Positions 1-8,993 of a stretch of 64,000 nt of DNA are shown in pieces. The DNA lies in the NCBI GenBank assembly GCA_036873135.1, contig JAPTYO010000009.1, positions 23,209,756 through 23,273,755 on the forward strand. The letters run 5' to 3'. Position 1 is the stretch's first letter. Every line of letters starts with the position of its first letter. This stretch comes from Clarkia xantiana subsp. parviflora. Taxonomy: Eukaryota; Streptophyta; Magnoliopsida; Myrtales; Onagraceae. The position numbers were made by a program, and so were the translations under genes. The notes below the pieces were generated by a model, which had not been told where the DNA came from, ran no database searches, and was given only the letters and a program-made list of their open reading frames with translations.

Positions 1-498
1 TACTCCTAGGGATACGCGCCATGTTCCGGTTGCTACGTAGCAATCAGACTTGTTCGGTTGCGCCGGCCTCGTCCGGAGCAACCGGACTTGTCCGGGGTCG
101 ACACACCCCGTGTCGACCCCCTACCCCCGGACACCATCGTCTGGGGCACCCGCGTATATCCGATTATTCTTTTAATCTCTGTGCGGGCCCCACCTAAAAA
201 TGTGGGCCCATCCGGTGCCTAGATCCAAAACTCTATAAATAGGGACATCAGTCTTTCATTTCCAGGCTAATCTCGGATTGAGACACCGGAGCTCTGACTT
301 CTCTCTACTTTATCTCTCTAGAATTATGTTCTTACTTTGGCATCAGAAAGGGTTCGCCAGAGACACCCCCCTCTCTGGCACTGCCATTTGTGCAGGTCTG
401 CCAGGCACGGAGTTGGATCGACCATAACCCGAAGATCAGAGGAACATAACTCGACGTAAGGCCGCCAAGATCGGACCCCGGACGAGCAAGTTCCAACA
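1..498 (+). repeat. Ty3-like LTR, 3' part
   Basis: A GC-rich block holds a TATA box (TATAAATA, 234-241), a pyrimidine-rich start region near 295-325 and an end in CA (497-498), as in an LTR read on plus. A hairpin with 11-bp arms lies at 94-104 and 110-120. The LTR start is outside the window. No primer-binding site follows position 498, so this is a 3' or solo LTR. The family assignment is by general layout only. Confidence 0.5.
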
Positions 499-835
499 GT
501 TAGGTTATCATAAATGATAGAACGACCGACCAAACGTGAATGGTCGGAACAATCTAAATGCTAGACATAATAATAATAATACCAGAAATATTATTGAAAT
601 AAATATTTGCATTATGATTGCCTCGCATAATAATTAATATGTTTGTAGTTCCTCATTTGTTACTCGTGTATCACCATCCAAAAAAGACATAACAACAATC
701 ATTTTGATAGTCGGTTTGAATTTTGAATTAACAAGACTATTGTCTTAAGTGCACTGGTTTGGATATTCTGTATGTCTGATGGACAACTATGTAATATTTA
801 TAACGGTTCAGCGTTAATATTAGAAATCTAAACCC
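499..835. other. Intergenic, nothing recognised
   Basis: AT-rich sequence between the LTR and the hAT-type element. It contains an (ATA)n tract near 568-582. I see no coding signal here; the short minus-strand reading frame at 737-946 runs into the hAT element and has no family motif. Confidence 0.6.
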
Positions 836-843
836 TCTCCAAG

Positions 844-1741
844 CAGTGGCGGATCCAGAAGGTTCGTAATGAGGATACGTTGTGCAAATTTTTTTTTTTC
901 TCAAGATATAACAATTTTCTCGTAAAAAATTTCGTAAAAAATACATGTTTTAAAACGATGATAATTGGTACTTTTTTCAATTATTTATCCAATTTATCGT
1001 TAAATACATTTCAAATGAATAATATTACTAAGTAGTTTTTAAACTATCACAACTTAGCCTTAATTGCTTATATAAATGTTATCATTGAGTCAAATCGGAT
1101 TAGAACCGGTTGTGGATCAGCTGAGTTGAGTCAGGACCCTATTATAACACATATATACGTTATTATGTCTTGATTTTAATATTTAGAAAAATATTTGGTT
1201 AATTTTTTAAGTTTAAAATGTATTTGACAACAAATTTGGACGGGTGATTGAAAAGGGTATCGATTACCATTGTTTTGAAACATGTGGTACAGTTTAAAAC
1301 ATATTAGTACTAAAAACCATCTTTTTCAAACATATTGTATGAGATATATTCTTATACTTATTGGATCACCTCATGGAGTACATTAGATTAGAATAACAAT
1401 AATTTATAATCTAGCAAATGAGAGATAAATAATAAAACTTATAGACATACTATTTAAGTCAAAAGCCCCCAAATTTAAATTTATTGAACCTTTTTCCGAA
1501 TGGATTGAATGATAATGTCACAAAATAATAATGATGTCTTACAAAATAATAATGGAGCTCGTAGGGTTTCAGACAAAATAATAAGGTATTAGTGTCTCGC
1601 ACAAAATAATGAGGATCCTACACCTTAATAATGAGGATCGGATGTATATTTTTATTAAGGAATAAACTTAGGGTCTCACTAGAAATACTCGATAATAAGG
1701 TGACGTTCGTCGCCGCATTTTGATAGTAAGATCCGCCACTG
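844..1741. mobile_element. Non-autonomous hAT-type element
   Basis: The ends are perfect 12-bp inverted repeats, CAGTGGCGGATC at 844-855 and its reverse complement at 1730-1741. Flanking 8-bp direct repeats are tctccaag (836-843) and cctccaag (1742-1749), 7 of 8 identical. CAGTGGCGG-type ends with 8-bp duplications are typical of plant hAT elements. At 898 bp with no transposase reading frame, the element would depend on an enzyme from elsewhere. The interior is AT-rich, with repeated AAAATAATAATG-like motifs at 1520-1620. Confidence 0.75.
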
Positions 1742-1771
1742 CCTCCAAGAGACCATAAGAAATAAATTTTT

Positions 1772-2667
1772 GGGTTAAGAACATAAGAATGCCATGAATA
1801 ATACCCAATATTAATAGGAGAGGTCTGAATGTTCAAATGTTAAGGGTCTAAATTATCATGTTTGTTGTTTTTCGGTTTTCCGTCCAAATTTTCTGTCAAA
1901 TTTAACAGAACCACGTGAAATGTCAGAATTACCCATTTGCAATTATTGAAACAATTTAGCAGTTTAATTAATGAAATATGAAATGTCTATAATTCTCATG
2001 CCCACTAATTATGCCCTTAAAGCCACCACGGCTCCGGTCACCGCCACCCGGCAACCACCACCCAGACTCCGGCAACCGGCACCCGGCTCCGACGACCACC
2101 ACCCCAACTCCGGCGACCACCACCCAACTCCGATGACCGCCACCACGACTCTGATTGGGTCAAAATCGGAGCTACCGGCCTCGATTGGCTCGAATCAGAG
2201 CAAAAAAAGCTCCGATCGGAGCCAAAATGCTCCGATCTGGAACTCTGTGGCTCTATGGCTCCGATTCGGGCCAATCGGGGCCGGTAGCTCCGATTTGGGC
2301 CCAATCGGAGCCGTGGTGGCGGTCGCCGGAGCTAGGGTGGTGGTCGCCGGAGCCGGGTGGCTGTTGCCGGAGTCGGGGTGGTGGTCGCCGGGTGGCGGTG
2401 GCCGGAGCCGTGGTGGCTTTAAGGGCATTTTCAACTTTTCAGGTCAAGCAAGTAAGGGGCACACTTTGATCGGATGACATTTTCAGAATTTAAGTTTATT
2501 TTCGGTCACATGCCAAGCATGTGACCAAATTCCGTTAGTTTTGACGGTAAAATTGACGGAGATCTCTTATATCAACAAAGTTGAAAATTCAAACCCTTAA
2601 TATTAACATTCAGACCTCTCCTGTTAACATGGGGCATTATTCAGGACTTCTTAGGTTTTTTTAACCC
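1772..2667. mobile_element. Fold-back MULE-type element, copy 1
   Basis: The ends are long inverted repeats starting GGGTTAAG (about 1772-1850 against 2590-2667), flanked by a perfect 9-bp duplication, taaattttt, at 1763-1771 and 2668-2676. The core (about 2020-2420) is GC-rich and mostly self-complementary: left-arm CCACCACC/GACTCCGG motifs are mirrored by right-arm GGTGGTGGTCGCCGG motifs around GCTCCGATCGGAGC units. A 9-bp duplication with long TIRs points to the Mutator superfamily. Reading frames through the core in several phases are repeat artefacts. A second family member is at 22147-23214. Confidence 0.8.
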
Positions 2668-2676
2668 TAAATTTTT

Positions 2677-3006
2677 TTGATAGTCAGCATTCAGTCCTTA
2701 CATAACCTGCTGAACTAGCTTTGAGAAATAACCAATTCTTTTTTACTTCCCATAGTTAAGCAAAATAACAAATTTTCATAAGCAAATGTAAAATTTAAGA
2801 GGGTTAAAAGCGGAAAATTACACGTTTTAGTGTCAACAAATTGCATTGCCAAACATTAGTAACAACACTTCTCCTTTGCCTTCTTTCTTTCTTCATTGGC
2901 CAACAAAATTATTAGTGAATACAAAGTGAAAACAATAGTATAACCTACTGCACTATTGTATTGGATGCACTAAAAATAAAAGCAAAAAGGAATTAGCTTG
3001 TGCAAA
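2677..3006. other. 3' flank of the carrier gene
   Basis: AT-rich sequence downstream of the minus-strand carrier stop codon. It probably holds the 3' UTR and polyadenylation signals, but no single site is convincing. No other gene is seen. Confidence 0.5.
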
Positions 3007-4967
3007 TCAAGTCAAAATGGACTCTAACCAATCTGATGTAATCTCGAACGCAACAAAAGTTACGGCGCCAGCCGGGGCGGCCTTCACCGTCGAAGGGACT
3101 ATGCCCTTATATAGACCAGCCCAGCCCTCCACCTTTGAGATCCAATATAATGCATCCAACATATTCTTGTACCCCCTTGGCTCAACCCGAGCCCCATATT
3201 TTGGATGCCTCTGTAGACCCTCGATCTACAAAAGATATCACAATCTAAGTTTTTTTTTTTTAATTAATGGTCTTTGAAATAATAGCACAATGTATATCTG
3301 CATATGAACAATGAATTTTGCAGTCGTTCCTTATTCTTCATAACAATGGAGATCATTATACCAGACCCATATGCAGATATACAAATAGAAAGTAGAAAAT
3401 TCAATTACCTGAAATCGTTTCTTGACCACGTCGAGTGGATGACACACTAATTTTGAGCATGTCCCAGCAGCCAACCCACAGAGGAACAACTGAAAACTTG
3501 ATATCCCTTCGTCTCCACTGGATTGCCCCAATTTCAAAGCTCTATAATGGTTCCATTCCTAAACCCAGAAAGTTAAAGATACTATTTTTTGGTGTTTTAC
3601 TGCTCAACAATCAATATTTATGAAGATATGATTTGAAAGGAATTTTTTTTACCATTGCACATCGTTTAAAAGTGTCGTATGTGCCAAAATGCAGACCAGC
3701 ATAAGGAACAATCTCAACAAGTGTTGGAGATAATCCAGAATAAAGCCCTCTAAAGCCGCGAGTTCTTACTATATCAACAAGAGCAGACCTCATTGTTGGG
3801 AACACCTAAATGAAACAGAGTACTAAGTCAAAATAATCTGAAATTAACTTTTCAGGAGCTTGTACATTTATTTCTAAGTAGACATTTTTCTATGAAAATA
3901 AGCCGGACAAATCTGATATTTTTGTAAAATGATGCATAAATTGGAATCTTTTACACCCCAGATTTTAAGCCTAATGTATACCTTTGGTTCACCTTGGGAG
4001 GCTAGAATAGTTCGTAGTAGATCAAATGGGTAAGATCCAATGGTAGCTGCACACCCTGCTAACGCACCACTAACATACGAGACATAAGGACTCAGATGTA
4101 TGTGATCCTCTGCATTTTGGAAACATCAAGAATTAAGGCTTGCTTATACAGAGTAGACTTCTAAACTATATAGACAAGACATCAAGAAAAGTACCAGAGC
4201 TTGAAGAACTAGATGCAAAAGTTTTGAATTTGTGCAAGACCGTGAACACTGAATTGTATAGCTGTATATGGCATAACCATAAGTAAAGCTGGGACGTTCC
4301 CTCGCCAAAATCCCTGTCATACATCAACAATTTCAAATGGTAATATCAGATCAGACCGCAGACCAAGTCAGTAGAATTAGTTGAGGCTTCTTCAATCAAG
4401 GAGATTTCTGATTCATACCGACAAACCTTCTTCTAGAAAAATATCCTTTGTGGCTTGAAGCATTCCGGTATACTTTGACCTTCCGTGTAGTGTCTTTCGA
4501 GCCAAAGCCCATGAAGAAGTAGGCTCTAACTGTACCTGTTAGCATACAAGCATTTCAAAAGTTAACAACAACAGACTCCGTACACAAACGGCATCTTCCC
4601 CTTGATTAAAAAAACATTCAAACAAAATATATTGAAAGAGAGTCAAGAAAGTATTGTCAGTTAGCTGAGTATTTGCAATAGTTAGTGTATGCACATTGAA
4701 TTCATTCGACATACAATACAATTCAAGTTTTCTGCATAATCATAATTATGTACTGAGGGCAAAAAGATAGTAACGTTCTTCAAATTTTGGAGAGCCAAAA
4801 ACCAAAATTTCCAAAAAAAAAAAAAAAAAGAGAGAGAGTAAAGGAATCACCTGAAACCTAATTTTGATTACATCAAGTGGTGATGTGAGAGTCCGAGAAA
4901 TACCACCAGAAATCGCCCCTGCAGCCGAATCAATGAGGGCTCGCTTGAGCTGGCCTGGCTCTTCCAT
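3007..4967 (-). pseudogene. Mitochondrial thiamine diphosphate carrier, frameshifted
   Basis: Seven exons with GT-AG borders: 4851-4967, 4419-4535, 4195-4313, 3982-4109, 3653-3805, 3409-3558 and 3007-3225. Together they spell a mitochondrial carrier family protein, about 331 aa if the frame were open, close to the plant thiamine diphosphate carrier. The first carrier signature (PLDVIKIRF) is in exon 1, the second (YPFDLLRT) in exon 4 and the third (PLDVVKKRF) in exon 6; the C-terminal [15 protein letters not shown] segment is in exon 7. Such carriers import thiamine diphosphate across the inner mitochondrial membrane. Exon 3 carries 7 extra bases (gaacact, 4244-4250) next to the similar gaattgt; these shift the frame and bring a stop within about ten codons. 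All other exons and splice sites look functional, so this is a very young pseudogene, a natural null allele, or a sequencing or assembly error. Confidence 0.8.
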
Positions 4968-5340
4968 TGCCAGGGAAGCCCTAGGCCCACCTTAACTGGC
5001 GTCACAATCTACCAAATCAAAATAAAATAAAAATGACAACAATCAAGAAATGAACATCGGCACTAGAAATTTTAAGCTACAATTTGTTCATTATATTTGG
5101 CGCAAATTCGTATATATACAATATCTTATGCGCGTATAAACAGTGATCGGTACCTGTAAAGATCGATGAAGGAGACTAATGGAAGAGCCGCCATTTACTA
5201 CTTAAAGGCGGTTTATGTGACGACGAAAGAGGAACTGGGAGGCGGTGTCACGGCTTGGCTTGTGGTGGCGGTTCCGGTGCTTAATCTTTGCGAGAGAAGA
5301 GAGACGTTCGCTCTGCTGTACCTGTATATACTGTGTCTGA
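4968..5340 (-). promoter_or_regulatory. 5' UTR, leader intron and promoter of carrier gene
   Basis: On minus, a candidate leader intron runs from a GT donor at 5153 (after TTTACAG) to an AG acceptor at 5009, leaving UTR exons at 5154 to about 5300 and 4968-5008. A TATATA motif at 5325-5331 lies just upstream. The short plus-strand reading frame at 5166-5354 is the reverse of this UTR and is not taken as a gene. Assignment is by position and splice motifs only. Confidence 0.45.
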
Positions 5341-5526
5341 TTCTGAAAGTCTGACTGAATTGGAGGCAACTTCTTTTGACAGAAAATAATAATAATTATA
5401 ATTAAATAAACGAGAGAAGAAGATTATTATTTTTTTTTTTGGCTAAAGAGAGAAGAAGAAATGTTAGCGCTTGTAAAACCCAATTTCTTTTGATTAGGCC
5501 TTTTTTTTTTGTCACTAGGGTACATT

Positions 5527-5557
5527 CCCCGCGCGCGGGCGTTGCATAAGATACTAA
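5527..5557 (+). mobile_element. Possible Helitron 3' terminus
   Basis: A GC palindrome (CCCGCGCGCGGG, about 5528-5539) is followed some 15 bases later by CTAA before a T (5554-5558). A short hairpin shortly before CTRR-T is the usual 3' end of plant Helitrons. No matching 5' end was identified, so the extent is unknown. Confidence 0.35.
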
Positions 5558-5721
5558 TTATTATTATTAATAATATAAAATTTTCAAAATTATAAGGATA
5601 AATTTGTTGTAACACATTTGTATGTTTAAATACAGTCTTTAAAAATAAAAAGGTCACATTATAATGCTTTCAAGTGGCCAACAACAGCAATAAAAAAATC
5701 AATTACATACCCGAGATGCAT

Positions 5722-6027
5722 GGAAAATTTATGAAACTGCCCCCTGCGAAGTTCGAATTTGAAAAATGCCCCTCGGAATGGGCATTTATGAAAATGCACC
5801 GTCCCGCTGATATTATCAGCGGGACGGTCAGCGGGACATGACCTGTCCCGCTGACTGCCACGCGGGATGATCTGTCATCCCGCGTGGCTACTGTCCCGCT
5901 GATAATATCAGCGGGACGGGAACCCGACAAAACGGGTTCCCTTAGGTGCAGGCATGCGCGCCTGCGCCTAGGGGAACCCGTTTTGTCGGGTTCCCCGTCC
6001 CGCTGGTAATACCAGCGGGACAGGCTG
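5722..6027 (+). repeat. MULE A left TIR with nested palindromes
   Basis: Pairs with 15646-15951. It contains repeated self-complementary blocks: GTCCCGCTGATA with its mirror (about 5809-5835 and 5893-5919), CCACGCGGGATGA with its mirror (about 5857-5888), and GGAACCCGACAAAACGGGTT with its mirror around a CATGCGCGCCTG centre (about 5919-5996). The outer segment GGAAAATTTATG matches the start of MULE B. Confidence 0.8.
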
Positions 6028-6158
6028 GTCACTTTGACCAGCCGCTGGTCATTTTGACCGGCTGCCGGTCAAAACCGGACCAGCTGCCGGTCAAAACCGG
6101 ACCAGCAGCTGGTCAAAACCGGACCCAGCAGCTGGTCCGATTTTTTGAACCCTCAGCC

Positions 6159-6374
6159 TATATATTTGTACTCCCTTACACAATTTATTTTTCCTTTGTA
6201 TTGTTTCTTCTTGTTTCAAACTAAGGTAAAGTAATTTAAGCTTATAAAATTTAGATTTTTTATAGTTATATATGTTGTTATAATGCTACAATATATGCTT
6301 TTTGGAAAATTTTCAGGAATGCCAACTCATTTGAGTACGTTGTGACATAGCAGAAGTTGTATATCAAAAGAAAG
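6159..6374 (+). promoter_or_regulatory. Transposase A promoter and first leader exons
   Basis: TATATATT at 6159-6166 lies just inside the TIR. Leader exon 1 ends in ACTAAG at 6225, intron 1 is 6226-6316 (GTAAAG to TTTCAG), and leader exon 2 is 6317-6374. MULE B has the same order with near-identical border sequences (ACTAAG before the donor, GTAACATACTGTTAT after exon 2). That conservation is the main reason to accept these introns. Tandem GGTCAAAACCGGACCAGC motifs at 6050-6140 sit just upstream of the TATA box. Confidence 0.65.
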
Positions 6375-8989
6375 GTAACATACTGTTATTTTTTTACTAA
6401 GTATTCTGATTATAATGATACGTATAGTACAACTATTATGTAAGATATAAAAATAAGAGATTATGATAATTATTTTTGTGCTGAACTAGTGTAGAAATTA
6501 TAATGTAATTAAGAAAACGTAATTTTGTATGATTTTTGTTTAAATTTCGAAAATAAGGATTTTCACATATATAGATTATAATTATGTATATATTACAGCT
6601 ATTATGTGAAATAAAAAAAAATAATAGGATATGATGACATTTTTATTGTGATGAAATAATGTAGAAATTATAATGTAAGTAACAAAAATTAATTTTTGTT
6701 TATTTGTTTTGTATTCTGAAAATTAGAATTTTCACGTATATAGTATGTGAATAAAAAAATGATATATATAGTACAACTATTATGTTAAAAAAAAATATGA
6801 TAATTTTTGTTTGTACTGAAATAAAGTAGAAATTTTAATTTATTTAACAAAAACAAATTTTGTAAATTAAATTATATTAAAAATCTGTAAAAAAAAAAAA
6901 TCAATACTTTTTGAGTAGATTAGTACGAATTATTAGTTATTTAAGGAAGTCCAATTTCGCAAATGGATCTGAATTTGAAGTGCGGTAGAATTTATACGAG
7001 CTTGTCAAAGTTTAAAAAAAAAATTAAAAATTAACGTTTGAACTTTGATCTAGGACAACAGTTTATTTACAACTACAAATGCAATGAAACTCGAGATTTA
7101 TTGAATTTTTATATAATTAACGGTACGTTAAATTTTCAAATTTATTTTAAAAATTCGAAACTTAGGGTTTTCAGCATCGAACAGGGTTCAACCCCCCTAA
7201 AACGCAGTGTTCGGGCCAAATCTCAATTTTTTAGAAACATTTAGTAAAATTAGTACGAATTATTAGTTATAAGGGTAGTCCAATTCCGCAAACGGATACG
7301 GATTTGGAGTGCGGTAGAATTTATACAAGTTTGTCAAAGTTTAAAAAATAAAAAAACAACAACAAATTAACATTTGAACTTTGATTTAGGACTACCGTTT
7401 ATTTACACCTACAAATGCAATGCAACTCGAGAATTATTGAATTTATTATACAATTAACAGTATGTAAATTTTTCAATTTTTTTAAAGAATTTCAAAATTT
7501 AGGGTTTTAAGCACCGAATGGTGTTCGGGCCAAATGTCGAATTTTTAGAAAAATTTGAAAAACTTTGTACAAATTATTAGTTATTAGGGAAGTCCAATTC
7601 TGCAAACGGCTCTGAATTTAGAGTGCCGTCGAATTTATACGAGCTTGTCAAAGTTTTAAAAAAAAACACAAATTAACGTCTGAAATTTGATTTAGGACTA
7701 CCGTTTATTTACAACTACAAATGCAATGAAACTCGATAATTATTGAATTTATTATACAATTAACAGTATGTAAATTTTTCAAATTTTTTTTAAGAATTTC
7801 AAAATTTAGGTTTTCAGCACCGAACGGTGTTCATCCCCCCTAAAATGCATTGTTCGAGCCAAATGTCGAATTTTTAGAAAAATTTGAAAAAATTAGTACA
7901 AATTATTAGTTATTAGGGAAGTCCAATTCTGCAAACGGATCTGAATTTAGAGTGCCGTAGAATTTATACGAGCTTGTCAAAGTTTAAAAAAAAAACACAA
8001 ATTAACGTCTGAAATTTGATTTAGGACTACCGCTTATTTACAATAATGAATGCAATGAAACTCGAGAATTATTGAATTTATTATTCAATTAATAGTATGT
8101 AAATTTTTCAATTTTTTTTTGAGAATTTCAAAATTTAGGGTTTTCCGCACCGAAGGGTGTTCGACCCCCTTAAAACGCAGTGTTCGGGCCAAATGTCGAA
8201 TTTTTAGAAAAAATTGAAAAAATTAGTAAAAATTATTAGTTATTAGGGAAGTCCAATTGTGCAAACGGATCTGAATTTAGAGTGCCGTAGAATTTATACG
8301 AGCTTGTCAAAGTTAAAAAAAAAACACAAATTAACGTCTGAAATTTGATTTAGGACTACCGGTTATTTACAACTACAAATGCAATGAAACTCGAGAATTA
8401 TTGAATTTATTATACAAATAACAGTATGTAAATTTTTCAAATTTTTTTTAAGAATTTCAAAATTTAGGTTTTCAGCACCGAACGGTGTTCATTCCCCCTA
8501 AAATGCATTGTTCGAGCCAAATGTCGAATTTTTAGAAAAATTTGAAAAAATTAGTACAAATTATTAGTTATTAGGGAAGTCCAATTCTGCAAACGAATCT
8601 GAATTTAGAGTGCCGTAGAATTTATACGATCTTGTCAAAGTTTAAAAAAAAACACAAATTAACGTTTGAAATTTGATTTAGGACTACTGTTTATTTACAA
8701 CTACAAATGCAATGAAACTCGAGAATTATTGAATTTATTATACAAATAACAGTATGTAAATTTTTCAAATTTTTTTTGAGAATTTCAAAATTTAGGTTTT
8801 CAGCACCGAACGGTGTTCATCCCCCCTAAAATGCATTGTTCGAGCCAAATGTCGAATTTTTAGAAAAATTTGAAAAAATTAGTACAAATTATTAGTTATT
8901 AGGGAAGTCCAATTCTGCAAACGGATCTGAATTTAGAGTGCCGTAGAATTTATACGACGCTTCTAATTCGGTTTATATTCTACATATAG
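6375..8989 (+). other. MULE A leader intron 2, holding a tandem array
   Basis: The intron runs from GTAACATACTG (6375) to CTACATATAG (ending 8989), four bases before the transposase ATG. MULE B has an equivalent intron ending TTGTAAATAG, also four bases before its ATG. At 2.6 kb it is long for a leader intron, because most of it is the repeat array at 6900-8960. The stretch 6420-6890 is AT-rich and shows nothing else. Confidence 0.65.
6900..8960 (+). repeat. Tandem array in leader intron, about 6 units of 328 bp
   Basis: The phrase GGAAGTCCAATT recurs near 6943, 7272 (variant), 7587, 7916, 8246, 8574 and 8902, giving periods of 329, 315, 329, 330, 328 and 328. Each unit also has CGAACGGTGTTC followed by a C-rich stretch and AAAATGCATTGTTCG. 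The three central units are the most alike. Reading frames inside the array are incidental. Confidence 0.85.
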
Positions 8990-8993
8990 GAAA

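Noticed and set aside
1971..2477. Long overlapping reading frames on both strands in the fold-back element
   Set aside because: They follow the GC-rich tandem core in several phases at once and mirror each other, as expected for a repeat and not a gene; the same happens at 22318-23067.
5166..5354. Small plus-strand protein upstream of the carrier
   Set aside because: Its sequence is better explained as the spliced minus-strand 5' UTR and TATA region of the carrier gene.
5703..6224. Reading frames of 109 and 92 aa at the left end of MULE A
   Set aside because: They are translations of the palindromic TIR; similar frames appear in the other TIRs (15516-15812, 40610-40964, 53216-53569).
6900..8960. 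Possible CRISPR-like array
   Set aside because: The repeats are 328-bp units without short repeat and spacer structure, in a plant transposon intron.
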